NCBI GenBank assembly: GCA_018820395.1
Contig: JAHJOG010000286.1
Location: 1-38,195, forward strand
Length of the DNA: 38,195 nt
Origin: Gammaproteobacteria bacterium
GTDB taxonomy: Bacteria; Pseudomonadota; Gammaproteobacteria; Burkholderiales; Burkholderiaceae_C
Reading direction: 5' to 3'
Made by a program: the position numbers and the translations under genes
Shown here: positions 24,572-34,700 of the stretch, one piece after another
How the letters are laid out: each line of letters starts with the position of its first letter
Position numbering within the stretch: position 1 is the stretch's first letter
The notes under the pieces: generated by a model
What the model was told of the DNA's origin: nothing
Database searches by the model: none
The model's input: only the letters and a program-made list of their open reading frames with translations

Positions 24572-25204
24572 ATGCAGATCGACTTCGCGACCCTGAGCGC
24601 CTACCAGCGCTACAAGCTGATGGCCAGCCTCATCGTGCCGCGGCCCATCGCGCTGGTCACCACGCAGAACGCCGAAGGACTGGTCAACGCCGCGCCGTTC
24701 AGCATGTTCAACATGCTGGGCGAAGACCCCCCGATCCTGATGATCAGCATCAACAAGCTGCAGGACGCCCACCTCAAGGACACCGCTGCCAACATCCTGG
24801 CCAACGGCGAGTTCGTGGTGCATATCGCCGACGAGCCGATGGCCCTGCAGATGCACCGGTGCGGAGAAACGCTTCCGTCGTCTTGCAGCGAACTCGACCA
24901 TGTCGGGCTTTCGACCGCGCCATCGCAGGCGGTGGCGCCGCCGCGCATCGTCGAAGCGCCGGTGGCTTTCGAATGCCGCCTGCATGAAACGCTCGAAACC
25001 GCGAGCCGGCACATCTTCATCGGCACCGTGCTGTGGCTGCATGCGCGCGAGGGCCTGATCGACATCGAGCGGCATCGCGTGCGACTGCAGGAGTACTTTC
25101 CCGTCGCGCGCTTCGGCGCGAGCTATTACGTGCGCACGCGAGACCGCTTTTCCATGGACGACGGCACGCCCCCGGCGGCCAACCCGATCGACGAGATCGA
25201 CTGA
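24572..25204 (+). CDS. Flavin reductase-like FMN-binding protein
   Basis: A 210-residue split-barrel flavoprotein of the flavin_reduct/DIM6-NTAB type. The N-terminal LMASLIVPRPIALVTTQNAEG followed by NAAPFSMFNMLGEDPPILMIS is the FMN-binding core; KDTAANILANGEFVVHIADE and a C-terminal ARFGASYYVRTRDRF also fit. Members supply reduced flavin to monooxygenases or reduce small substrates; none is adjacent. No Shine-Dalgarno precedes the ATG, although 24572 is the only start that fits the family N-terminus. Confidence 0.88.
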   Translation: MQIDFATLSAYQRYKLMASLIVPRPIALVTTQNAEGLVNAAPFSMFNMLGEDPPILMISINKLQDAHLKDTAANILANGEFVVHIADEPMALQMHRCGETLPSSCSELDHVGLSTAPSQAVAPPRIVEAPVAFECRLHETLETASRHIFIGTVLWLHAREGLIDIERHRVRLQEYFPVARFGASYYVRTRDRFSMDDGTPPAANPIDEID

Positions 25205-25443
25205 AACACGCCTCGTCCCGAGGCTCCGAGAAGCACCCGATCCGACAGCGTCGCCGACATCACGTCGATGCGGCCGCACGGCTGCGTGCCATGCCGTGAA
25301 CGGCCGCGATCCGTTCCTGCGCTTTCGGCAACTCGCGCCTCGAATCATGAATATGTCGCGAAATCTATGGGGCGGTAGGGGTGCGGCCGAAGTAAGCGCC
25401 CAATAGACTTTGCTCATCACAAACTGACACAAAGAAAAACAAC

Positions 25444-25947
25444 ATGTCGAGCGAGCAAAGAGGGCCGTCCCACTTTCGATCCGAAAGAGCCGGTAGAGGA
25501 AAAATTCTCCGAGCGCGATGCGCCGGCGGCTTCACGCTGATCGAACTGATGATCACCGTGGCCATCGTCGCGATCCTGTCGGCCATCGCGATTCCGAGCT
25601 ACAGCGACTACATCCGGCGTGGCCGCATCACCGAAGCGGTGTCCGCGCTCGCCGACATGCGCGTGAAGATGGAGCAGTACTTCCAGGACCACCGCACCTA
25701 TCTCGGCGCCTGCGCGTCCGGCACCGTCGCGCCGATCCCGACGGCGACGACCTCCTTCACCTTCTCCTGCCCCACGCTGACCGCATCCACCTTCCAGGTA
25801 GTGGCGACGGGGCAGGCCATGATGACCGGCTTCAGCTACGCCGTGGTGCAAGACGGCACGCGCCGCACGCTGACTCTTCCCTCAGGTTGGACCGGTGCGT
25901 CCGCGACCTCGACTTGCTGGGTGATCAAGAAAGACGGCTCGTGCTGA
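25444..25947 (+). CDS. pilE: PilE-like type IV (minor) pilin
   Basis: A 167-residue prepilin. The class III signal CAGG/FTLIELMITVAIVAILSAIAIPSY has the required Gly at -1, Phe at +1 and Glu at +5. The leader is unusually long at 29 residues, Ser/Arg/Gly-rich, because no closer in-frame start exists. The body fits PilE, with YFQDHRTYLGAC and a C-terminal disulphide-type pair (STCWVIKKDGSC). In beta-proteobacteria PilE is a minor pilin assembled with FimT/PilVWX/PilY1 as the pilus-tip priming complex. It is the first gene of the operon; its end overlaps fimT. The initiation region is A-rich with no good Shine-Dalgarno. Confidence 0.9.
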   Translation: MSSEQRGPSHFRSERAGRGKILRARCAGGFTLIELMITVAIVAILSAIAIPSYSDYIRRGRITEAVSALADMRVKMEQYFQDHRTYLGACASGTVAPIPTATTSFTFSCPTLTASTFQVVATGQAMMTGFSYAVVQDGTRRTLTLPSGWTGASATSTCWVIKKDGSC

Positions 25948-26537
25948 AGCGCGCGCCGGCCCGCGGCTTCACGCTCATCGAGCTGATGGTCACGATGGCG
26001 GTCATGGTGGTGCTCGCACTGCTCGCCGTGCCGTCCCTTTCGATGTATGTCGAGAACGCCAAGGTCCGCGGCACGGCCGAAGTGCTCTATGCATCGGTCC
26101 AGCAAGCGCGCACCGAAGCGATCCGGCGCAACGCGACGGTCGAATTGATCTTCACCGACCAGGCACCGACCGCGGGCAACGTGGACACCTCCGGGCTCAC
26201 CACCGCCGGTCCCAACTGGATCATCCGCCAGGTGCCGCCCACGCCCAGCGCCGACCCGATCTTCATCGAAGGCCGCACCGGTGCCGAAGGCGGCGGGCGC
26301 GAAGGCGGCATCAGCTCCGCGCTGATCGCTGCGTCGACGAACACCGTGGCCTTCAATCCACTGGGAGCGCTCGGCGGGACCACCCCGGTCTCGATCGATC
26401 TTTCCAGCCACACCGCAGGCTGCACGCCCGGCGGTGCCATCCGTTGCCTGCGCGTCACCGTTTCCACCGGTGGCCAGGCTCGCATGTGCGATCCGGCGGC
26501 CAACGCCGCCGGCGACACCCGGAGATGCTCCCCATGA
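25941..26537 (+). CDS. fimT: FimT/GspH-family minor pilin
   Basis: A 198-residue pseudopilin. Its short 9-residue leader ends in PARG, with cleavage before FTLIELMVTMAVMVVLALLAVP (Glu+5 present). The C-terminal domain is GspH/FimT-like: YASVQQARTEAIRRNATVELIF is the usual first block, and CLRVTVSTGGQARMC ends it. FimT/FimU minor pilins help prime assembly, and in some species FimT binds DNA for uptake. The start is GTG at 25941, overlapping the pilE stop by seven bases; no nearby ATG fits. Confidence 0.88.
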   Translation: MLKRAPARGFTLIELMVTMAVMVVLALLAVPSLSMYVENAKVRGTAEVLYASVQQARTEAIRRNATVELIFTDQAPTAGNVDTSGLTTAGPNWIIRQVPPTPSADPIFIEGRTGAEGGGREGGISSALIAASTNTVAFNPLGALGGTTPVSIDLSSHTAGCTPGGAIRCLRVTVSTGGQARMCDPAANAAGDTRRCSP

Positions 26538-27037
26538 AAAGGCCCGCTTCACGTTCCAGCCAGGAGGGCATGTTCCTCATCGAAGCGCTGGTGGCGATCA
26601 TGCTGTTCGTCATCGGCGTCCTCGGACTGGTGGGCCTGAGCGCACGCGCGCTCGCCTCCCAATCCGACGCGCAATACCGCACCGAGGCCGCCAACCTGGC
26701 CAACCGGATCGCGCAGGAAGCCTGGGTCAGCGTGGAACGCCAGACCGGCGCGTCGACCGCCGCGCGCGCCGCGGCGCTTGCCGATTCGCTCGTGACCTTC
26801 CGGCACAACGCCAGCGGCACCGATTGCAATTTCTCCGGCGGTACGTCGGCCAACGCGGCCGTGACGGCCTGGGCCACGGCGGCTCAGGCGATGCCCGGCG
26901 CGACGACCGCCATGCAGCAGATCCAGGTGAACACCGACGCCGCGAGCGGCTTCAACAAGGTCACGGTCACGGTCTGCTGGAAGGTACCGACCGATCCCGT
27001 CCCGCGCAGGCACGTCCTCGCGACTTTCGTCAACTGA
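26534..27037 (+). CDS. pilV: PilV minor pilin
   Basis: A 167-residue minor pilin with leader MKRPASRSSQEG and processing before MFLIEALVAIMLFVIGVLGLV; Met at +1 and Glu at +5 are typical of PilV. The ATG overlaps the fimT stop as ATGA and has GGAG eight bases upstream. The order fimT-pilV-pilW-pilX-pilY1 is the standard minor-pilin operon order. The body includes TEAANLANRIAQEAWV, usual for PilV/GspI-like proteins. Confidence 0.92.
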   Translation: MKRPASRSSQEGMFLIEALVAIMLFVIGVLGLVGLSARALASQSDAQYRTEAANLANRIAQEAWVSVERQTGASTAARAAALADSLVTFRHNASGTDCNFSGGTSANAAVTAWATAAQAMPGATTAMQQIQVNTDAASGFNKVTVTVCWKVPTDPVPRRHVLATFVN

Positions 27038-27042
27038 ACGCC

Positions 27043-28200
27043 ATGCAACGCATCCACCGCGCCTCTCATCGCCGTGCACAGCGCGGCCTGTCGCTGATCG
27101 AACTGATGGTCGGCGTGACCATCGGCGTCCTGTGCGTCCTGATCATTCTTCAGATCCTGTCGGTCTGGGAAGCCCGCAAGCGCACCGTCACATCGGGCGC
27201 GAGTGCGCAGATGAGCGGCGCCCTGGCCGAGTTCACGCTGGATCGCGATCTGCGCCTGGCCGGCTATGGCTTCGGTACGGCCACGTCCGAAGTCATGGGC
27301 TGCTCGGTCGTCGCGGGCAACACGCTTCGCTCGCCCGCCGACGTGTCGTTCATCCTGCGCCCCGTCGAGATCGTGAAGGGCGTGGACGACGCACCCGACG
27401 AGATCCGGGCGCTGTACGGCAACTCCGCATACTTCGTCGCGAGCCAGCCCCTGACGGATTCGGGCGCAGAGTCCAAGACGCTCAAGTCGCGCGATGGTTT
27501 CAATCCGGGCGACCGCATGCTGGTCACCGGCAATTCGCCGGTCGACTGCGCGCTGGTCGAAGTCACCGGCAATTCGCTCACCGACACCTTCACGGTCGAG
27601 CACGAGGCGGGGAAGTCCTACGTCACGCTCACCGGGCAGCCCAAGAGCGCATCGATGAACGTCGCCGGCGGCACCGGCAGCACCTTCTCGTCCGGCCGTG
27701 TCTACAACCTCGGCCCGGCGCCGGTGCTCAACGTCTGGACGGTCGACACCAGCAAGGGCTCGCTGACCCGCTACGACTTCCTCAAGGAGCCTTCTACGTC
27801 GGCGGTCGAGGTTGCGTCCGACGTGGTCACGCTCAAGGCGCAATACGGCATCGACACCGACGGCGACGGCGAGATCGCGACCGGGGAATGGACCAACACC
27901 GCCGCCGCGGGGATGGATTGGACCCGCGTTCGCGCCGTGCGCTTCGCAGTGCTGGTGCGCAGCCGGCAGTTCGAGCGCCCCATCACCGACGGCGGCGCTC
28001 CGGTGCCGGTCACGCAGGCCATCCCTTCGTGGGCCGGTGGAGCCTTCGTGATGAAGAACGTCGACAACACCTCCGATTCCGGCAGCTCGCCCACCGCGGT
28101 GGACGGCCCGGCCGGGCCCAACAACTGGCGCAACTACCGCTATCGGGTGTACGAGTCGGTGGTGCCGCTGCGCAACATGATCTGGGGAACCGCGCCATGA
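27043..28200 (+). CDS. pilW: PilW minor pilin with an EF-hand-like loop
   Basis: A 385-residue minor pilin. The leader of 15 residues ends in RAQRG, with cleavage before LSLIELMVGVTIGVLCVLIIL (Glu+5). The body shows family sequences such as LDRDLRLAGYGFG and NLGPAPVLNVWTVD. Residues 271-282 read DTDGDGEIATGE, a complete 12-position EF-hand-type calcium loop (D1, D3, D5, G6, I8, E12). It starts at ATG 27043, five bases after pilV, and its stop overlaps the pilX start. Confidence 0.92.
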   Translation: MQRIHRASHRRAQRGLSLIELMVGVTIGVLCVLIILQILSVWEARKRTVTSGASAQMSGALAEFTLDRDLRLAGYGFGTATSEVMGCSVVAGNTLRSPADVSFILRPVEIVKGVDDAPDEIRALYGNSAYFVASQPLTDSGAESKTLKSRDGFNPGDRMLVTGNSPVDCALVEVTGNSLTDTFTVEHEAGKSYVTLTGQPKSASMNVAGGTGSTFSSGRVYNLGPAPVLNVWTVDTSKGSLTRYDFLKEPSTSAVEVASDVVTLKAQYGIDTDGDGEIATGEWTNTAAAGMDWTRVRAVRFAVLVRSRQFERPITDGGAPVPVTQAIPSWAGGAFVMKNVDNTSDSGSSPTAVDGPAGPNNWRNYRYRVYESVVPLRNMIWGTAP

Positions 28201-28784
28201 ACGCCCGCATTGCCAACCGGCGACACCGTGCGCCGACCGCACAGCGGGGAGTGGTGCTCATCGTCGCGCTGGTCGTCCTGCTGGTGATGACCATTGCCGG
28301 CCTGCTGATGTTCCGCTCGACCGGCACCGGCGTAGAAGTGGCCGGCAACGTGGGCTTCAAGCAGAACGCCACGTCGCTGGGCGACCTCGGCGTCGAGACC
28401 GGTCGCGCCTACCTCATGGGCTTCGCCGCGAGCGCGGTGCCGCTCGACAACGACAGCCCCGGCAACGCCTACTTCGCCAGCTGGAACGAGGCCTTCGATC
28501 CGCGCACCTACGACTGGTCCGCGTCGCGCGAAGCCGCGGCGGACGACGGCACGGGCAATCGCGTGCGCTACGTGATCCACCGTCTCTGCAGCATGGCCGG
28601 TCCGACCACGGCGCCGGGCCAGCACTGCGCGATCCCGTCGTCGGGATCCGCACTCGGTGCCGGTGGCGGTGGCGCTTCCGGTCCCGGCTTTTCCGGGCTG
28701 GTCGGCCAGCCCTACTACCGAATCACCTCGCGAGTCGACGGGCCACGCGGCACCGTGAGCTACGTGCAAGTCATCATGTTCTGA
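28197..28784 (+). CDS. pilX: PilX minor pilin
   Basis: A 195-residue protein with leader ending in TAQRG, then VVLIVALVVLLVMTIAGLLMFRS. As in most PilX and GspK proteins, the Glu at +5 is missing (Val here), which suits a tip position where no subunit sits above. The following EVAGNVGFKQNA block is family-typical. The ATG overlaps the pilW stop (ATGA). A Gly/Ser-rich loop (GSALGAGGGGASGPGFSG) is present near the C-terminus. Confidence 0.9.
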   Translation: MNARIANRRHRAPTAQRGVVLIVALVVLLVMTIAGLLMFRSTGTGVEVAGNVGFKQNATSLGDLGVETGRAYLMGFAASAVPLDNDSPGNAYFASWNEAFDPRTYDWSASREAAADDGTGNRVRYVIHRLCSMAGPTTAPGQHCAIPSSGSALGAGGGGASGPGFSGLVGQPYYRITSRVDGPRGTVSYVQVIMF

Positions 28785-28796
28785 GGTATCGCCATC

Positions 28797-31700
28797 TTGA
28801 ACGATCCCAAGAGTCGCCTCCGCCTCGCCGGTCTTGCCGCCGCCCTTCTCGTTGCGAGCACGCATCCGGCGCAGTCCGCCGTCACCGACCTGTCGACCGT
28901 CCCGGTCGCGGGCGTCGGCCAGGCCGCACCCAAGCCCAACATCATGCTGCTCATGGACACCTCGCGGTCCATGGCTTTCACGCACATGCCCGACGAGCTC
29001 GAAGGCCAGCAGTACGTGCTGCCGGTGGGCTACCGAAGCGCCCAGTGCAACTCGATCTACTACGACCCGAACAAGGTCTACGGACTGCCAAAGAACGCCG
29101 ACGGCGCCTACCTGCCGACGCCGATGTTCACTTCGGCGCGCTACAACGCCTACTCGTCCGCCGACCTCAGCACGACCGACCTCAGCGCCAGGTTTCGTGC
29201 CTTCGACAAGACCACGCGCCAGACCTTCGACGACAGCGCGAACGACAAGGAACAGCCGGCCTACTACTACCAGTTCGTCCCCAGCTCCGACGCGACCCCC
29301 CCGCCGAACTACAAAACGGCGCCCTGCACCGACCTCGAGTCCAACCTGTTCCCGAATGCCGACTTTTCGCAGTCGACGCTCTCGGCCAACACCACGGGCG
29401 GCACATGGAAGCGCAAGCTGGTCACCGCCGCCTCCGGCCCGGGCGCGACCGACGAACGGCGAAACTTCGCCATCTGGTACACCTACTACCGTACCCGCAT
29501 GGCGATGGTGAAGAGCAGCGTCAGCCTCGCCTTCAGCCCGCTCACCGAGAAGTTCCGCATCGGCCTGGTCAGCGTCAACCCGCTGAACGATCCCTCCAAC
29601 GCAGACAGCGGCGTCGCCGCGTCGAAATACCTGGCGATCGACGACTTCGCGACCACGCAGAAGAACGCGTGGTACGGCAAGCTGTTCGCACAAGCGCCGG
29701 AAGGTTCGTCCCCGGCGCGCGAAGGGCTGGCCCGCGTCGGCCGCCACTATGCCGGCAAGACCGACGGCATCAATCGGGACATGACGCCCGATCCCGTGAA
29801 GAACAGCTGCCAGCAGAACTTCACCATCATGACGACCGACGGCTACTGGAACACCGCGCAGGAAACGCGCGGACCGGTGGGCCTCGACGGCGTGACCAAG
29901 GTGGGTCAGCGGGACGGCCTGCTGACCCCGAAGACCAGCCTCGACGGCACCGACGCCTCGCAGTACTCGCACCGGCCCATCTGGGACGGGTCGACCTCCG
30001 GCACGCGCACCGACGTCAACCGCTACGAGCAGTCGCGCTACCAGCCGTGCCAGAGCGGCGAGTTCTTCCAGACGGTGTCCGTGGTGCGTCGCTCGACGAC
30101 CCAGAGCCTGCGCCGTACGCAGGGCCTGACGATCACCACCTCGCAGATCTCGATGTCGACCTCGCAGACCAGCCAGTCCACCTCGCAGACCACCGCCACC
30201 ACGTCGAACACCACCCAGCAGACGCGCCAACGGCTGGCGAGCACGCAGCAGACAACGCGATCGACCCGCCAGGAATTCAAGACCACCACCTACACCGGGC
30301 GAAGCACCCGCATCGTCGAGCAAACCACCACGCAGAACCTCCAGGCCACCAGCTACACCGAGAGGTCGCGCACCACGCGGCAGCAGCAGACCTTGCAGAC
30401 CTTGCAGTCGCAGACGCAGACCACCCGCAGCACGACGCAGCAGCGCCAGAGCACCTCGCAGATCCTCGCGTCGACCAGCCAGCTGCGCAGAACGGACTCC
30501 CAGGTCTTCCGCACCACCACGCAACCGATCCGCAGCACGTCGCAGAACCTGGCCAGCACCACCCGCCTCTTCGAACGCACGAGCCAGCTGATGGCCTACA
30601 ACGGCCGCACCGAGCAGTCCGTCGCGGTCGGGTCCTGTCCTGCCGACGCGGACACGAGCTGCTACACGCTCGTCACCGGCCCTACGGCAGTCGCCAGCTG
30701 TTCTCCGCAGACCGCTGCGGCCGGCAACAACTGGCTCAACCGCAGCTGCGACGCGCCGGTGGTGACCGGGCCCACGCCCGTGGCATCGTGCTCGGCCACC
30801 GCGGCCTCGGGCGGCAACAACTACACCTCCACCAGCTGCTCGACCAGCCAGAGCGGTCCGAGCCCCGCCGCCAGCTGTTCGCCCCAAACGGCCTCGTCGT
30901 CCAACGGCTTCCTGACCGTGACCTGCAGCAGCAACAACACGCCGTCGACGCTGGTCGCGTCCTGCGCCGCCGGCACCGACGCCAACTTCGTGACGACGAG
31001 CTGCAACACTGTCACAGGGAGCCCCACGCCGGTCGGCTCGTGCACGCCAGCAAATGCGAGCTCGTCCAACGGCAACACCACCACCAGCTGTGGCACCGCG
31101 ACGACCACCAACGTGCCTGCCGCATCCTGCTCGCCGTCGAGCGCCAGTTCCACCAACGGCTACGTCGCGACCAACTGCAACACCATGACGACCGGCCCGA
31201 CCGGCGTGGCCTCGTGTTCGGCCTCGGCCGCATCGTCGGGCAACAACTGGACCGCCACCACCTGCGCCACGGACGCCACCGGCCCCACGCTCACCGATTC
31301 GTGCACCGGCGGGACCAGCGGCAGCTTCGTCGTCACCAGCTGCAGCACCAGCACCGTGTCGCCCGCGACCGCTGTCGCGAGTTGCACCGCACAGCCCGCG
31401 TCGTCGGCCAACGGCTTCACCGCCACCGTCTGCACACCGAACAACTCGGCTTGGACCACGAGCGCATCGTGCGCGCCGATCGCCGCCTCGTCGTCGAACA
31501 GCTTCACGACCACGCAGTGCCGCAACCTGCAGACCCAGGCGCCGACGCGGGTGACCAGTTGTACGGCCGGCACGTCCGGCGCCGTGACCACCATCTGCAA
31601 CACGACCAACATTCCTGCGACGCCGGTGGCGTCGTGCACGCCCAGCAGTGGCACGACCGTCGTCACCTGCTCGACGAACAACACCGGCCCGACGCGCGTC

Positions 31701-34700
31701 GCCTCGTGCACGCCGTCGTCGCCCACCGCGGGCAACGGCTACACCACCACCACCTGCAACACGAGCAACGGCACCGAATCGCCGGTGGCGAGCTGCACGC
31801 CGGTGGCGCCCGGCCCGGGCAACAACTACCAGGAGACGGTCTGCACGCCCTATACGAGCACGGTCGCCGTGCCGCCCGGCAGCTGTGTCGCCCAGTCGCC
31901 CAACGCGCTGAACGGCTACCAGACCGTCTCGTGCCCGACCGCCACGGTGACCGGCCCGACGCCGGTCGCCGCCGGCACCTGCAGCAACGCGGCGGCCACG
32001 TCCGGCAACCAATACACCGCCACCAGCTGCAACACCACCAGCACCGGCCCGACGCCCGTCGCGAGCTGCACGCCCGGCACCGCGACCGACCAGACCGTCA
32101 CGACCTGCTCGAACAACAACAGCGCCGTCACGCCGGTCGCGGCCGGCTCCTGCACGAACGTGCCTGCCGGCAACGGCAATGCCTACACGGCGACCGTCTG
32201 CACCAACAACAGCTCGACCGCGGGCGTGCAGGCAGGCAGCTGCACCCCCGTGTCGCCCACCGTGCTGAACGGCTACAAGACCGTCAGCTGCGGCCAGGTG
32301 AACACCGGCCCCACCTTCGTGGCAGACGGCAGCTGCACCCCCGGCACCGATGCCAACTTCACCACCACGGCCTGCTCGACGACACGCACCGGCCCCGCGT
32401 TCGTGGCCGCGTGCACGCCCGGGACCGATGCCAACTTCATGGTCACCAGCTGCAGCACCAACACCAACGGCCCCACGGCGATCGACCCGGGTGCGTCCTG
32501 CACCAATGCCGCACCCAGCGCGTCCAACAACTTCACGAGCACCAGCTGCGTGGCGAGCGACACGACGACCGGTGTTTCGGCAGGGACGTGCTCGCCCAGC
32601 GCGGCCGGCGTCAAACCGGTCGTGACCTGCAGCACCGCCAGCACCGCCTCGACCCCGGTGGCGGCGTGCACGCCCGGCACCGACAGCAACTTCCTCACCA
32701 CCACCTGCACGCCCGAAACCTCGACTCCAGAGCGCGTCAGCAGCTGCTCCAACGTCTCGCCGACCGCGGGCAACGGCTACCAGACCACCACCTGCTCGCC
32801 CATCACCGGCCAGAAGGTGCAGACCAAGACCCGCACCATCACCACGACCTACACCGTGAGCGGCGCCACCACCCTCGACAACACGGCCGCCTCCGACCCG
32901 CCGCAGGACACCGGCTGGACCGATGCGCCGGGCAGCATGTGCTACGTGGCGCCAGCGTCGCCTCCGGTCGTCGACACCACGCCGGACTGGCACCAGTCCA
33001 CCACGGGCATGCCCTCGGGTTGCAGCGCCTGGCCCTGCCTGGGCTCTGTCGACACCAGCACCGCGCTGGCCGGCAGCATCAATTCGCTCGCCGACGTGGC
33101 GCAGTACTACTACGTGACCGACCTGCGCCCCAACCCGGACGGCGCCACGCCCGACCCGTGGAAGAACGACGTGCCCAGGCTCGGCTCCGGCGCCGAGGAC
33201 GACCGCGCGCCCTGGCAGCACATGACCACCTTCGTGCTGGGCCTGGGTGTCTCGGGCTCGCGCGAATACCGCCCCGACTACAAGAGCGCCACCAGCGGCG
33301 ACTTCTCCAAGATTCGCAGCTACGAAAACACGCCCGCGCTCAACTGGCCGGTGTGGCCCACCAGCGCGACCATGAGCCCGCTCGCCTACAACGACCCCCG
33401 TTCCATCGACGATTTCTGGCACACCGCCGTCAACGGCCGAGGCAAGTTCTTCAGCGCCAAGGACCCCGATTCGGTGGTGCAAGGCCTGCGCGACGCACTG
33501 GCCGGCATCGAGGGCCAGGCCGGCGCCGGCGCCGGTGCCGCCACCTCCAGTCTCACGCCGATCGCCGGCGACAACCAGGCCTACACCGGCAGCTTCGTCA
33601 CCTCGGAATGGACCGGCGACCTGCAGGCGCAAGACATCAACCTCACCACCGGCAACCTGCAGACCAGCGTGCAATGGTCGGCGCGCGCGCTGCTCGACCA
33701 ATCGGTCGGCGACGCATGCGACAGCCGGAAGATCTTCACGCGCAACCCCGCCAACGGCGCGATGGTCGACTTCACCTGGAACACCAAGAAGTGCGGTACC
33801 GGCGCCAGCGCCGGACTGCCGCAGGGATCGGCCCAGACAGGCCTCCCCTCTTCGCTGCAGACTTATTTCAATAGCGCGAGCACGCTGTCGGCGCTGAGCC
33901 AATACCCACTGATGACCGATGGTTCCAGCAACACCGCCGACCAGCAATCGGCCGTGCGCGGCGCCAACCTGGTCAACTACCTGCGCGGACAGCGCGGCAA
34001 CGAGGGCTTCGTCTCCAACGTGGCCGGCAAGCTCTATCGAACCCGCTCGCACGTGCTCGGCGACATCGTCAATTCGCAGCCCAACTTCGTGAAGGCGCCC
34101 AGCCTCAGCTACCAAGATGCCGGCTACGACGCGTTCAAGACCGCCAACGCAGCGCGCACGCCGATGGTGTACGTCGGCGCCAACGACGGCATGCTCCATG
34201 CCTTCTATGCGCCGAGCAAGACCAACGACCCCAACTTCGCCAAGGCCGGGCAGGAAGCCTGGGCCTTCGTGCCCAACGCGGTGATCGCCAACCTCTGGAA
34301 GCTCGCCGACACCAACTACGGCGACCGCCACATGTTCTTCGTGGACGGCAGCCCCATCTCGGGCGACGTGCGCGACACCGCCAGCAACAGCTGGAAGACC
34401 ATCGTCGTCGGTGGCCTCGGGCTCGGCGGCAAGGGCTACTACGCGCTCGACGTGACCGACCCGGTGTCTCCCAAGGTGCTGTGGGAATTCAACCAGGCGG
34501 CCTGTTCGGGCAACCCGGTCGGCGCCACGTCGGACTGCAACCTCGGCTACAGCTTCGGCCGCCCCGTCATCACCAAGCTGAAGAACGGCAAGTGGGTGGT
34601 GATGGTGACCTCGGGCTACAACAACGTGACCGCCGGCGGCAACGGCCGCGGCTTTCTCTTCGTGCTCGACGCCATCACGGGCCAGATCATTTCGCGCATC

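Noticed and set aside
25205..25443. Sigma-54 promoter for the pil operon
   Set aside because: I searched by eye for TGGC-N8-TTGC-type elements and found no convincing match. The gap is A/T-richer near its end but has no clear promoter.
28260..28310. PilX lacking Glu at +5 as a defective pilin
   Set aside because: Absence of Glu5 is normal in PilX/GspK-type tip proteins.
30093..32810. CRISPR-like or satellite DNA array
   Set aside because: Repeats are in frame, diverged at DNA level and conserved at protein level. There are no identical direct repeats with unique spacers.
29045..33874. A 1,609-codon plus-strand frame inside pilY1
   Set aside because: It is a +1-type shadow of the repeat region, full of His/Gln/Arg runs caused by repeated codons, with no recognisable domain.
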